From Lentibacter algarum (GTDB lineage: Bacteria; Pseudomonadota; Alphaproteobacteria; Rhodobacterales; Rhodobacteraceae), in NCBI RefSeq assembly GCF_018860975.1, contig NZ_JAHKQI010000005.1:62001-126000 (forward strand): a stretch of DNA of 64,000 nt, given 5' to 3'. Numbering within the stretch: position 1 is the stretch's first letter; the number at the start of each line of letters is the position of its first letter. Below the pieces are notes generated by a model. It was not told the origin of the DNA. It ran no database searches and saw only the letters and a list, made by a program, of their open reading frames with translations. Made by a program: the position numbers and the translations under genes. Positions 45,226 through 54,080 of the stretch are shown in pieces.

Positions 45226-46017
45226 CTAGCTTAGGTCAAACGTGGCAAAAACCGGAGCATGATCAGAGGGTTTTTCCCAGCCGCGGGCGTCGCGGACGAC
45301 GCGGGATGAGTGACCGGCGTTTGAGATGTCGGGTGTGGCCCAGAGGTGATCAAGGCGGCGGCCTTTGTCGGCTGCACTCCAGTCTTTGGCGCGGTAGGAC
45401 CACCAGCTGTAGAGCTTGCCTTCAGGGATGTCCTGGCGTGTGACATCAACCCATGCTCCGGCGTCTTGTGTCTGGGCGAGGTGCTCAACCTCAACAGGCG
45501 TGTGGCTGACGATCTTGAGCAGCTTCTTGTGGTCCCAGACATCGTCTTCACGCGGGGCGATGTTGAGGTCGCCAACGAGGATAGCCTTCTCGGGTTTGTT
45601 GGCATGAAAGTGGTCACGCATCTCGGTGAGATAGTCGAGCTTTTGACCGAACTTCTCGTTGATCTCGCGGTCGGGTTTGTCGCCGCCAGCAGGGACGTAG
45701 AAGTTATGAACTGTCACGCCGTTCTCAAGCTTTCCTGCGATATGGCGGGCATGGCCGAGGCTTGCGAAATCTTCGGCACCTGCTTCAACCATCGGGATCT
45801 TGGAGAGGATCGCGACGCCGTTATAGCCCTTCTGGCCACGCGCAACTATGTGATGATAGCCAAGCGCCTTGAAGCCCTCCAGCGGGATCAGCTCAACCGG
45901 GCTTTTGCACTCTTGCAGACACAGTACATCGGGCGCTTGTTCCTCAAGAAGTTTAAGCACGATCGGTTCGCGCAAGCGCACGGAGTTGATGTTCCAAGTG
46001 GCGAGAGTAAATGACAT
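45226..46017 (-). CDS. xthA: Exodeoxyribonuclease III
   Basis: A 263-residue AP endonuclease/3' exonuclease. Seen: TWNINSVRLR (residues 7-16), QECKSP with the metal Glu, GDLNIAPREDDVWD and the C-terminal SDHAPVFATF. Works in base excision repair. Lies upstream of the thioredoxin gene on the same strand. Confidence 0.96.
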   Translation of the reverse strand: MSFTLATWNINSVRLREPIVLKLLEEQAPDVLCLQECKSPVELIPLEGFKALGYHHIVARGQKGYNGVAILSKIPMVEAGAEDFASLGHARHIAGKLENGVTVHNFYVPAGGDKPDREINEKFGQKLDYLTEMRDHFHANKPEKAILVGDLNIAPREDDVWDHKKLLKIVSHTPVEVEHLAQTQDAGAWVDVTRQDIPEGKLYSWWSYRAKDWSAADKGRRLDHLWATPDISNAGHSSRVVRDARGWEKPSDHAPVFATFDLS

Positions 46018-46091
46018 GATGCGCTCCTAAAGTGAGGTTTGATCATGCCCCTTTGAGGTGGCGGCCTTCAAGAGCGAATGTGCGCTTTGGC

Positions 46092-46931
46092 CTATGCGGA
46101 GAAACTTTCACTTGAGTGCATTAACAGCATATGGTCGTTGACACGCGTTTCGCCGGTGTGTGGTGCTTCGGTCAAGAGGCGCTCAAGCGTGACGTGCAAA
46201 TCTGTCAGGTCACTGTAGGCAAGTTCGGGCATGTCGTCGGTTCCGGCTTCGGTTTGGCCGTGGGCACAAACGATGCGCAGGTTCTTTGGCAAAATCTCAA
46301 GCAGGTGTTTTGTCGTGGCGAGATAGTCGGGCAGCGAAGCGTAGGGCGTTTGCGCGTAAAGCTCACCACGGTAGATGAAGTCGGCGGCGAACAGCGTGGC
46401 ATTCGCGGGCTCCCATATCGAGACAGAGTCGGGCGAGTGGCCCGGCGTGTGAAGGATATGCAGGCTGCGCTCCCCGAGAGTCAGCGATTGCGCGAGGCTG
46501 GCCCAGTGACTAACAGAAAAGCCGGGCGCGGTTTGGCCTTCGGATGCACCGAGAAACATGTCGTCGGGAACAGTGATTTGATTGCCTTTCGCAATGCCTC
46601 GCAAGATGGGTAGATCGGCAACGATGATACGCTCGAAGGATGAGATGTTGCCGAGGTGATCGTGGTGCATATGCGACGGAAAGGCAGAGATGTGCGCATC
46701 TGTGAGATGCCGGACCAGGGGCGCGATTGGGCGGTAGCCCGAGCCTGTATCAAAGAGCAGGGCTTCGTCGTTGCTCACAAGCAGATAGGACCAATTCATC
46801 TGATGGTAGGCAGGCTCGCCGATGGCCCATGTGGACTGATCAAGCTGTTTCAGCGCGAACCAGTCGTTCTCCAGTGTGAGGCCTTGAGCCAGGTTCAGCT
46901 CGGCGATCGGGCGTTCAAAAGGGTTGGTCAT
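46092..46931 (-). CDS. Metallo-beta-lactamase-fold hydrolase
   Basis: A 279-residue MBL-fold protein with the zinc motif HMHHDHLGN, a following HTPGHSPDSVSI and FAADFIYRGE. Likely a thioesterase, lactonase or phosphodiesterase-like hydrolase; the substrate is unknown. Start at 46931 is preferred because the upstream in-frame extension runs through the terminator hairpin of the regulator gene. Confidence 0.85.
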   Translation of the reverse strand: MTNPFERPIAELNLAQGLTLENDWFALKQLDQSTWAIGEPAYHQMNWSYLLVSNDEALLFDTGSGYRPIAPLVRHLTDAHISAFPSHMHHDHLGNISSFERIIVADLPILRGIAKGNQITVPDDMFLGASEGQTAPGFSVSHWASLAQSLTLGERSLHILHTPGHSPDSVSIWEPANATLFAADFIYRGELYAQTPYASLPDYLATTKHLLEILPKNLRIVCAHGQTEAGTDDMPELAYSDLTDLHVTLERLLTEAPHTGETRVNDHMLLMHSSESFSA

Positions 46932-46984
46932 AGGGTAGTCGAACACCTGGGGTCTGCCTGTGTCAACCGACTTGAAAGAAAAGC

Positions 46985-47011
46985 AAAAAAGGCCGAGCAA
47001 CGTGCTCGGCC
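46985..47011 (-). terminator. Terminator of the response regulator gene
   Basis: A perfect 9-bp stem (GGCCGAGCA with TGCTCGGCC) and a 3-base loop, with six A on the plus strand giving a U6 run on the minus transcript. It lies 39 bp after the regulator stop. Confidence 0.9.
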
Positions 47012-47049
47012 AGTGATTGACCATCTGGCCAACAGGGAGGTAAACTTTG

Positions 47050-47736
47050 TTAGGAAACCAAGCGGTAACCGCCTGATTCTGTTACCAAAAGCCGTGCATT
47101 TGAGGGGTCGGGCTCGATCTTTTGGCGGAGGCGGTAGATGTGGGTTTCAAGCGTGTGCGTGGTGACGCCGGCGTTGTAACCCCAGACCTCGTGCAACAAG
47201 ATATCACGCGGCACGACCCCCTCGGAAGAGCGGTAAAGATACTTGAGAATGTTGGTCTCTTTTTCGGTCAACCTGACTTTCTTGTCGTCTTCGGTGATCA
47301 GCATCTTCATCGCCGGTTTGAAGGTATATGGCCCGAGGGTAAAAACAGCGTCTTCGCTTTGTTCATGCTGGCGCAGCTGGGCGCGGATACGGGCCAGAAG
47401 CACAGGAAACTTGAACGGCTTGGTGACATAGTCGTTGGCGCCTGCATCAAGGCCCAAGATAGTGTCGGCATCGCTGTCGTGACCTGTGAGCATCAGCACC
47501 GGAGACTTGACCCCTTGCTTGCGCATCAGGCGGCAAAGTTCGCGGCCGTCGGTGTCAGGAAGGCCGACATCAAGTATGATCAAATCATAGATGGCCTCCT
47601 TGGTTTTAACCATCGCGTCAGCCCCGTTTGCGGCTTCAAAGACATCAAAGTCTTCTGTCATCACCAGCTGTTCGCTAAGGGCTTCGCGCAGATCGTCGTC
47701 ATCATCGACGAGCAAGAGCTTTCTAAGTTGAGCCAT
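47050..47736 (-). CDS. OmpR/PhoB-family response regulator, CenR-like
   Basis: A 228-residue two-domain regulator: receiver with DDDD (11-14), phospho-acceptor Asp56 and Lys106 in VTKPF; winged helix ending RLRQKIEPDPSNARLLVTESGGYRL (shown in part: TESGGYRLVS). It resembles CenR, an envelope regulator that is essential in Caulobacter and important in Rhodobacter. No kinase gene is adjacent, as is usual for CenR. Divergent from ribA. Confidence 0.88.
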   Translation of the reverse strand: MAQLRKLLLVDDDDDLREALSEQLVMTEDFDVFEAANGADAMVKTKEAIYDLIILDVGLPDTDGRELCRLMRKQGVKSPVLMLTGHDSDADTILGLDAGANDYVTKPFKFPVLLARIRAQLRQHEQSEDAVFTLGPYTFKPAMKMLITEDDKKVRLTEKETNILKYLYRSSEGVVPRDILLHEVWGYNAGVTTHTLETHIYRLRQKIEPDPSNARLLVTESGGYRLVS

Positions 47737-47841
47737 GTTGGTCTCCTTTGTATCTGTCTTGTCATCAAGCTAGGCACAAGGCGAGCGAGGACAAGAAATG
47801 CTGCAAAGCTCTCACGCGGTCGTGTTTCTGTGCGCCTTATT

Positions 47842-47857
47842 GTTTCAATTCTGAAAC
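47842..47857. promoter_or_regulatory. Inverted repeat upstream of ribA
   Basis: GTTTCA-ATTC-TGAAAC, a perfect 6-bp inverted repeat, 20 bp before the ribA start, in the divergent region shared with the regulator. Could be an operator. Confidence 0.35.
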
Positions 47858-47877
47858 ACTTGGCCTAGAGATATGCC

Positions 47878-48966
47878 ATGACGTTTGCACCCGATATAAA
47901 CGAACTCCTAGCTCGTGCGCGAGCTGATCTGCGCATTGGTGTGCCTGTTTGCTTGCGTGCAAGAGCAGGTGACGCGCTGATTTTGCCTGCTGAAACCGCG
48001 GATGAAACGCGGTTTGCGGGGCTGCGGGCGGCTGGCGAGACAGTATTGGCGATAACTGCAAGGCGTGCCGAAACGTTAAAAGCGCGGGCATATGACGGTG
48101 ACTTGGCAAGAATCACCCTGCCCAAAGAGGCGAGTTTGGCGTGGGTTCGCGCGGTTGCTGATCCGAAGGATGATCTGTCTGCGCCGATGAAGGGGCCTTT
48201 GGATAGTTTGCGTCAGGGAGAAGCTACACTTCACAGGCTTGCGATTTGGTTAACCAAGAGCGCGAGGCTCCTTCCGGCGGTTTTGGTAACGAAGGTTAAC
48301 GATGCCAAGGCACTGGCAGAGCGCGAGCAATTAACCGTGCTGAACGCCGAGGGTGTTGCCAATGCGCTTGAGGCGCAGACGCAGTTGAATGAGGTCGTGC
48401 AAGGGCGCGTGCCGATAGAAGCTGCGGAAAACACGCGGCTGCATGTGTTTCGGCCAGATGACGGCAGTGACGAGCATTACGTCATTGAGATCGGCCGTCC
48501 TGATCGTAGCAAACCAGTGCTCACAAGGCTGCATTCGGCTTGTTTTACGGGAGATCTGATGGGGTCGCTCAAGTGTGACTGTGGCCCGCAGTTGCGCGCG
48601 GCGCTGGCCCAAATGGGGGCTGAAGGCAGCGGCATTCTGCTCTATTTGAACCAGGAAGGCCGCGGCATTGGCCTTGCGAACAAAATGCGTGCGTATAGCC
48701 TGCAAGACCAAGGGTTTGACACGGTTGAGGCCAACCACAGGCTTGGCTTTGAAGACGACGAGCGCGATTTCACCATTGGCAGCGCCATAATGAAGAGCCT
48801 CGGGTTCTCTTCGGTGCGGCTGTTAACCAACAATCCGGCGAAGATCGATATGATGGAGCGCACGGGTGTTAAGGTTGTTGAGCGGGTGCCTCTGGTGGTT
48901 GGCGAGAATGCGCATAACACCAAGTATCTTGCTGTAAAGGCTGCGAAATCAGGGCATATGCTGTGA
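47878..48966 (+). CDS. ribA: GTP cyclohydrolase II with N-terminal RibB-like region
   Basis: Opens GTP in the first step of riboflavin synthesis. The C-terminal half has the zinc cysteines in SACFTGDLMGSLKCDCG (about residues 221-237) and NQEGRGIGLANK. Residues 1-155 align loosely with the DHBP-synthase position of RibBA fusions but lack its acidic active-site motif, so this part is probably not catalytic. The L,D-transpeptidase gene starts with a GTG that overlaps the ribA stop. Confidence 0.93.
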   Translation: MTFAPDINELLARARADLRIGVPVCLRARAGDALILPAETADETRFAGLRAAGETVLAITARRAETLKARAYDGDLARITLPKEASLAWVRAVADPKDDLSAPMKGPLDSLRQGEATLHRLAIWLTKSARLLPAVLVTKVNDAKALAEREQLTVLNAEGVANALEAQTQLNEVVQGRVPIEAAENTRLHVFRPDDGSDEHYVIEIGRPDRSKPVLTRLHSACFTGDLMGSLKCDCGPQLRAALAQMGAEGSGILLYLNQEGRGIGLANKMRAYSLQDQGFDTVEANHRLGFEDDERDFTIGSAIMKSLGFSSVRLLTNNPAKIDMMERTGVKVVERVPLVVGENAHNTKYLAVKAAKSGHML

Positions 48967-49463
48967 CGCCCGAGACCCTTGTTTTGACAAAGCTCGGCCT
49001 ACGTTTTGCGGGGCGTTTGTTCCCCTGTAGCATTGGCAAAGGCGGCATTAAGGCCGACAAGCGCGAGGGTGACGGAGCGACGCCTGTTGGTAAGCACCGC
49101 ATTGTCGGGATGTATTACCGGCCTGATCGTGTGACCCCGCCGCAACCTTGGGCTGTGCCGATTGGCCCGCGCGACTTGTGGTCGGATGCGAGCGGGCAAC
49201 CGGACTACAACCACCACGTTCAAGCGCCATATTCCTTTAGTTGTGAACAGCTTAGGCGTGCTGATCCTCTCTATGACATTGTGCTGATTACAGACTGGAA
49301 CTGGCCTGACGCGAGGGCTGGAAAAGGCTCGGCCATCTTTCTGCATCAGTGGCGGCGGGCGGGCTATGGAACCGAAGGCTGCATTGCTTTCCGGCGCGAC
49401 CATCTGCGATGGATAGCGGAACGGGTGTCGCTTGGAAGCGAGCTGATTGTCAGAGAGGGTTAA
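48963..49463 (+). CDS. L,D-transpeptidase/YkuD-family protein
   Basis: A 166-residue protein with the YkuD catalytic segment LHQWRRAGYGTEGCIAF, holding the conserved His and Cys. Members crosslink peptidoglycan or attach proteins to it. No signal peptide is visible, which is odd for a cell-wall enzyme; this is common in this small subfamily. The start is GTG at 48963, within the ribA stop (GTGA), so translation is coupled. Confidence 0.88.
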   Translation: MTPETLVLTKLGLRFAGRLFPCSIGKGGIKADKREGDGATPVGKHRIVGMYYRPDRVTPPQPWAVPIGPRDLWSDASGQPDYNHHVQAPYSFSCEQLRRADPLYDIVLITDWNWPDARAGKGSAIFLHQWRRAGYGTEGCIAFRRDHLRWIAERVSLGSELIVREG

Positions 49464-49520
49464 CGGCCCGTGCGGTTAGGTTAACGGTGGTGCGCAGGTG
49501 CCAGAGAGCCTGTGACTTGC

Positions 49521-49605
49521 GTGCATACCGCAGTGCATATGGCAGTGCATAATGCGTGCTGACAGTTTTGCAGCAAGAGTTAAGGTGAATTAACTTAATG
49601 CAGCG
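49521..49605. repeat. 85-bp dispersed intergenic element, copy B
   Basis: Gap-free match to 2214-2298 (see copy A). It begins with the 12-bp units GTGCATACCGCA and GTGCATATGGCA and ends with TTAA cores. It lies between the convergent transpeptidase and DUF3995 genes; its last 11 bases include the stop codon of the latter. Confidence 0.8.
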
Positions 49606-50035
49606 CTCGGTGGGTGACGAGAAGGACCAAGAGGCCGACACCGATTATCAGACAAAGCGGCGAGAAATAGCGTCTGTCCAGACTGCGAAACGGCTCTTCC
49701 GGTGTGAGACGCGCCCATGTTGGTGTGTAAGCGAACAAGCCCCGGCCGAGAAACACCAAGGTTGCACCTGCTCCGACGAGGGCGGTGAGAGCAGAACGGT
49801 TAAACAGGCCGAGGCCGCCAAGCTCGAGCGCTATGAGCGCCACGATTGCAAGCAGTAGAGCGACGACGTAACAGGCCGCCGGCGGTGCCATTGTTGCAAT
49901 ACCTTTGAAGCCTGCCGTTGCGCGTGCGAGCTTGAATTCGTCGGCAATTGGCCACCAAATGCGCAAGCCCCAGAGCAAGTGTAGGGCGGACAAAGCGAGC
50001 AACACGCCTGCGAGCAAATAGGATATGACGGCCAA
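49595..50035 (-). CDS. DUF3995-type integral membrane protein
   Basis: A 146-residue protein with four hydrophobic helices. The start SALHLLWGLRIWWPI fits the DUF3995 pattern of a helix with H and WG. Function unknown. Its last codons lie within the 85-bp element. Confidence 0.75.
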   Translation of the reverse strand: MAVISYLLAGVLLALSALHLLWGLRIWWPIADEFKLARATAGFKGIATMAPPAACYVVALLLAIVALIALELGGLGLFNRSALTALVGAGATLVFLGRGLFAYTPTWARLTPEEPFRSLDRRYFSPLCLIIGVGLLVLLVTHRALH

Positions 50036-50053
50036 AGGGCTGCTCCGAAATGC

Positions 50054-50449
50054 CTAAGGATACTGTTTACGGGCGCTGGCTTTTGCGAGCGCCTTGCCGC
50101 CTTTCATCGCGGTGGCTGTCCACTCGTAGGTGTGGCGGCCGGACGGTGGGCATGGGCTTTTGTATTTGAACGAGCCCGCCGGAATTTTGACTGAGCCGTT
50201 GACTTGCAGTTTCATTTTGCCGCCGCCGTGATTGTAGTTTGGCACGTCAAGGTCTTTCAGGCGGAACTCGATCTGGGTTGTGCCAGGGGGCACATCGTTG
50301 AGCGTGAAAGCAGGGTTGCCGACGGTGTTCGGGCTGCCGTTGGTGCAAGACGGGATATTGCCCCAACCGGAGAACGACATTGAAAAATCGGCCATTGCTG
50401 CGCTGGCGCTGAGGCTGGCTGATGCTGCAAGGATCGCGAGCGTTTTCAT
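50054..50449 (-). CDS. Secreted small protein, possibly PEBP/YbhB-like
   Basis: A 131-residue protein with a signal peptide (about residues 1-20, ending AMA). The mature part has TLNDVPPGTTQIEFRLKDLD and SPCPPSGRHTYEW, which recall the ligand-pocket segments of the YbhB/PEBP family. Some usual PEBP motifs are not clear, so this is tentative. The start at 50449 is chosen because it gives a clean signal peptide. Eighteen bp upstream of the DUF3995 gene. Confidence 0.6.
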   Translation of the reverse strand: MKTLAILAASASLSASAAMADFSMSFSGWGNIPSCTNGSPNTVGNPAFTLNDVPPGTTQIEFRLKDLDVPNYNHGGGKMKLQVNGSVKIPAGSFKYKSPCPPSGRHTYEWTATAMKGGKALAKASARKQYP

Positions 50450-50504
50450 CGGATGACTCCTGTTGTGTCGGGGGCTTATAACACGGGTGTTTTGCGAATG
50501 CACT

Positions 50505-51659
50505 TTATGCCGTTTTGCGCGCAATCAGCAGCACCAAACCGCCGAGCAAAAGCCCCCAAACAGCGCCGCTAAGGCCAAGGATGCTGACGCCGGACGCTGT
50601 AAGTAGAAAGGTGATCGCTGCGGCTTCACGGCTGCTGGCTTCGGAGAGGGCTATGGCGGTGGAGTTGGCGAAGACACCGAGCAGGGCGATGCCAGCGAGA
50701 ACCTCCATGGTTTGGGCCGGAGCGGCTTGAGCAAGGGCGAGGATAACGCCCGCGAACAGGCCGAAAGCGCAGTAAAACAGCGCCGCCATGATCGCTGACC
50801 AGTAGCGCAGGCTCTTGTCAGGGTGCGAGTCCTGGCCCGCACAAAGCGCTGCAGTGATCGCCGCGATGCAGGTTTGGAGTGCACCAAACGGGGCGGTTAT
50901 GACGCTGGCGACGCCAACACCTGTGAGCATCAATCCGGGCTTGGGCGGGTAACCTTCGCCGCGCAACACAGCGATGCCGGGGCTGTTTTGTGTGGCCATG
51001 GTGATGATGAACAGGGGCAGGCCAAGGCTGATCGCTGCGGCGAGGGTGAAGACCGGCGCTGTTAGGTTTGGCGAAGTTATCAGGTTTGCAGGCATGATCA
51101 GCTCGGAGCCAGATACCAAGGTGAGTGCGAGGGCCATGAGCACGGCGGCTGGCACGGCAAACAGGCGCGAGACGCGGCTGACGAGAAACCATGTGAGCAA
51201 GATCGGCACAGCCGTTTGCGGAGCAGAGCCGAGCGCGAGAAACGGCTTTGCGCAGATGGCGATGAGCACGCCTGCGAGCATTGCGTGGGCGAGCGGCAAA
51301 GGCACCGCGGCGGCGGCACGGCGCAGTGGGGCAAAGAGGCCAGCGATAATGGTGAGCGCTCCGGCAACGATGAATGCGCCGATTGCTTCGGCAAACCCGC
51401 CAGTTGGCGCGACTGTTACGGCAAGGAAGGCTGCGCCCGGTGTTGACCAAGCGACGGAGACGGGTTGTTTGCTGACAAGGCTGAGCACGATGGCTGTGAC
51501 GCCCATAGCAACGGCCGAGGCCATGAGGCCCGAGCTTGCTTGCTGCGCACTTGCTGACATCGCCGAGAGGGCGGCGAGCACGATGGGAAAGCTGCTGAAA
51601 AAGCCGACGACGGCGACGACAAGGCCCATCGCCACGCATTGCAGAGGCGGAAACCTCAC
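50505..51659 (-). CDS. benE: BenE-family benzoate:H+ symporter-like protein
   Basis: A 384-residue inner-membrane protein with about 10-12 helices and BenE features: VSVAWSTPGAAFL (near residue 68) and PLPLAHAMLAGVL. BenE imports benzoate in Acinetobacter; no benzoate pathway gene is nearby, so the substrate is open. ATGA overlap with yggS upstream. Confidence 0.85.
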   Translation of the reverse strand: MRFPPLQCVAMGLVVAVVGFFSSFPIVLAALSAMSASAQQASSGLMASAVAMGVTAIVLSLVSKQPVSVAWSTPGAAFLAVTVAPTGGFAEAIGAFIVAGALTIIAGLFAPLRRAAAAVPLPLAHAMLAGVLIAICAKPFLALGSAPQTAVPILLTWFLVSRVSRLFAVPAAVLMALALTLVSGSELIMPANLITSPNLTAPVFTLAAAISLGLPLFIITMATQNSPGIAVLRGEGYPPKPGLMLTGVGVASVITAPFGALQTCIAAITAALCAGQDSHPDKSLRYWSAIMAALFYCAFGLFAGVILALAQAAPAQTMEVLAGIALLGVFANSTAIALSEASSREAAAITFLLTASGVSILGLSGAVWGLLLGGLVLLIARKTA

Positions 51660-52312
51660 AACTCGTAGGCTCGTGAACCAAAGATCGCCGAGCCGACGCG
51701 CACATGCGTAGCGCCCAAAGCAACCGCGCTTTCAAAGTCGCCGCTCATGCCCATAGACAGGCCGGATAGCCCGTTGCGCGCGGCGATTTTGCCAAGCAGG
51801 GCGAAGTGCAGGCTTGGTTCTTCGTCGGCGGGGGGGATGCACATGAGGCCAGCAAGGGGCAAGTCAAGCGCGCGGCATTCGGCAATAAAGTTGTCGGCTT
51901 CGGCGGGGAGGACACCGGCTTTTTGCGGCTCTTCGCCGGTGTTGACCTGCACAAACATTTCGGGGCAGTGCCCCAGTTCTTGCGCGAGGCGGGCGAAGGC
52001 CTTGGCGAGTTTTGGGCGATCAAGCGAGTGAATGGCTTCAAACAGCTCAAAGGCCTGTCGGGCTTTGTTGGTTTGCAAGGGGCCGAGGAGGTGCACTTTT
52101 GCGTCGGGGTAGGTGTCAACGAAGGCAGGCCACTTTCCGGCGGCTTCTTGCACGCGGTTTTCGCCAAAAAGGCGGTGGCCCTCCTGAAGCACGGCTTCAA
52201 CACGTTCGTCGGGCTGCACTTTTGACACGGCGATCAGCTTTGTGCTGCCAGCGGGGCGGCCTGCGGAGGCTTCGGCCTTGGCGATACGTGCGGTGATTTC
52301 TGAAAGGGACAT
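51656..52312 (-). CDS. YggS-family PLP homeostasis protein
   Basis: A 218-residue single-domain TIM-barrel PLP protein. The PLP lysine is in IAVSKVQP (about residue 31), with FGENRVQE, HLLGPLQTNK and the ending SMGMSGDFESAVALGATHVR. Family members balance PLP supply and affect amino acid pools; no reaction is known. Confidence 0.95.
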   Translation of the reverse strand: MSLSEITARIAKAEASAGRPAGSTKLIAVSKVQPDERVEAVLQEGHRLFGENRVQEAAGKWPAFVDTYPDAKVHLLGPLQTNKARQAFELFEAIHSLDRPKLAKAFARLAQELGHCPEMFVQVNTGEEPQKAGVLPAEADNFIAECRALDLPLAGLMCIPPADEEPSLHFALLGKIAARNGLSGLSMGMSGDFESAVALGATHVRVGSAIFGSRAYEL

Positions 52313-52363
52313 GTGCGAAAGCTCCGTTGTTCTGTTTCAGATAACAGGAGCGGCTCACAAAAG

Positions 52364-52389
52364 AAAAGGGCAGGCGCGAGGCCTGCCCT
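52364..52389 (-). terminator. Terminator of the porin gene
   Basis: A perfect 9-bp stem (52367-52375 with 52381-52389) and a 5-base loop, followed on the minus strand by TTTTCTTTT. It lies 30 bp after the porin stop. Confidence 0.88.
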
Positions 52390-52418
52390 AAACTTAATAC
52401 TCGTTCTTCTTCTAAAGC

Positions 52419-53291
52419 TTAGAAGTTGAAGCGAACACCGAAGTCAGCGTTTGTATCGCCAGCGTAGGTCTGAACGATACCACCGCGGAGCGATGTGCCG
52501 CCACCGAGGTCGTGGTTGAAGTCGATACCGTAGCTTTCGCCAGCAGCTGAGTCATCAGCGTAGTATGCTTCAACGTTTGTTGCTGCGCCTACGTCAAAAC
52601 GAGCTGACAGAACGAGACGGTCGCCGGCTGTGCCGTTGTCGGCGTATGCGAGGCCAACAGTTGCTGGGCCGATGTTGCCGCCAACAGTCGCTGTCCACTC
52701 AGTGTCAGTTGCGAGTGATGAGTCTTGAACACCAAGAGCAACTGTCCAGCCTGAGAACGTGTACGCACCAAATGCGGCGATACGGTCGTTCGTGTCTGAA
52801 GCAGAGATGTGTGCTGAGAAGTCACCAGCTGAGTACATCACTTCGATGCCGTTTGAGCCGTGTGCGCCAGGACCGTTTGATGAGTATGCGTCACCGCCGA
52901 AGGCGTATGCTACGTACTCATAGCCAAGGCCTGTGAGGCCGAGGTCGATTGGGTATTGGCCGGGCATCCACTCGAGTGCGCCGAAGATGTTACCAACGCC
53001 AACTTCAAGGCCGCCTGAGCGTGCGAAGAAGCGTGCGCCGTTGATGCCTTGCTGGCCCAGAAGCGCGTGACCGCGGTCTTGCTGGATGCGAACGCGTGCA
53101 CCGAATGTAACGCCAGCGTCTGATTCTGCTGTTGCGTCGATTTGGATACGCAGACGGTGTGTCAGGTCTGTGTCGCCTGTCGCGCCGTCATAACGGATAC
53201 CGAAACGGCCGTAGCCGCTGAATGATACGTCAGCTGCAGCAACAGAAGCTGTTGCAACGAGAGCTGTCGTAGCGAAAAGAATCTTTTTCAT
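52419..53291 (-). CDS. Outer-membrane porin (Rhodobacter type)
   Basis: A 290-residue beta-barrel with a signal peptide (residues about 1-20, ending AAA-DV). It begins VSFSGYGRFGIRYDG and ends with FGVRFNF, the terminal Phe used for barrel assembly. Alternating strand patterns run throughout. Codon use is strongly biased, as in highly expressed genes. The ATG at 53291 gives the typical MKK signal peptide; one at 53312 adds seven residues. A 269-bp divergent gap separates it from the DUF3576 gene; I see no convincing promoter hexamers there. Confidence 0.92.
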   Translation of the reverse strand: MKKILFATTALVATASVAAADVSFSGYGRFGIRYDGATGDTDLTHRLRIQIDATAESDAGVTFGARVRIQQDRGHALLGQQGINGARFFARSGGLEVGVGNIFGALEWMPGQYPIDLGLTGLGYEYVAYAFGGDAYSSNGPGAHGSNGIEVMYSAGDFSAHISASDTNDRIAAFGAYTFSGWTVALGVQDSSLATDTEWTATVGGNIGPATVGLAYADNGTAGDRLVLSARFDVGAATNVEAYYADDSAAGESYGIDFNHDLGGGTSLRGGIVQTYAGDTNADFGVRFNF

Positions 53292-53560
53292 GATTATTCC
53301 CTCGAGTTTCATGTCAGTTGCCCAAAACGGGGAATCCGCAGTGGGTATGAACAGTGTTTCGCTCCAAACGGGTGTTCATTGCAAGCATGCTGAATGACCC
53401 TACTGTATTGCTGGCGAAAATGGTGCATCCCTGCCACAGTGATGTGACACCTCAAATTTGGCTAAAATGCTCCTTATATATAGGCACCCTCCATAAAGGC
53501 TTGCCCCGAGCCATGTGCTTGGGTAGGACAGACATGCAAATAAACGAGCGGAACTCACCT

Positions 53561-54076
53561 ATGCTTAGCCGTGTTATCAAGTCTGTAGCCCTTCTTACTC
53601 TGATCTCGTCAGTGGCAGCCTGCGGTGGACGCGGCTCTTCGCTTGGCCGTATCGGGCCAGCGGCAACACAAGACGCCGACCCAGCGACATCATCGACACC
53701 GCGCAGATTGCCCCCAAGTGCCGAGACAGGCGACGGTCAGTCGATATGGGACGCGTTCAAACGCCAGAACACCGAAGCAAAAGTTCAGGTAAACCGCTAC
53801 CTTTGGGCCGCTTCGCTTGATGTGCTCAGCTTTATGCCGGTGCAGTCGGTTGATCCGTTCACAGGTGTTATCGTGTTTGGCTATGGCACGCCTCCCGGCG
53901 GCGGACGCTCTTACCGTGCGACAGTTTATATCGACGATCCGGCGCTTGACGCACGTTCGCTCAATGTTGCGCTCTCGTCACGCGGCGGATCGGTTGCGGC
54001 TGGCACACAACGTGCCGTTGAAGACGCTATCCTCAACCGCGCGCGCCAAATGCGGATTGCAGACGGCAGGCTTTAG
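53561..54076 (+). CDS. DUF3576 lipoprotein
   Basis: A 171-residue protein with a lipoprotein signal peptide (SVAAC, lipid-bearing Cys21). After a Ser/Pro-rich linker the domain has IWDAFKRQ, VNRYLWAASLDVLSFMP and TGVIVFGYGTPPG, typical of DUF3576. Function unknown. Start at 53561 gives the cleanest signal peptide; 53534 is possible. It precedes leuS-lptE-holA genes by one inserted gene. Confidence 0.85.
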   Translation: MLSRVIKSVALLTLISSVAACGGRGSSLGRIGPAATQDADPATSSTPRRLPPSAETGDGQSIWDAFKRQNTEAKVQVNRYLWAASLDVLSFMPVQSVDPFTGVIVFGYGTPPGGGRSYRATVYIDDPALDARSLNVALSSRGGSVAAGTQRAVEDAILNRARQMRIADGRL

Positions 54077-54080
54077 GCTT

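Noticed and set aside
44038-45234. Long open frame (398 codons) on the plus strand across the thioredoxin and LON genes
   Set aside because: It is antisense to two well-recognised genes, has no family motif and follows from their codon composition. The same applies to the long minus-strand frame at 56405-57595 inside leuS.
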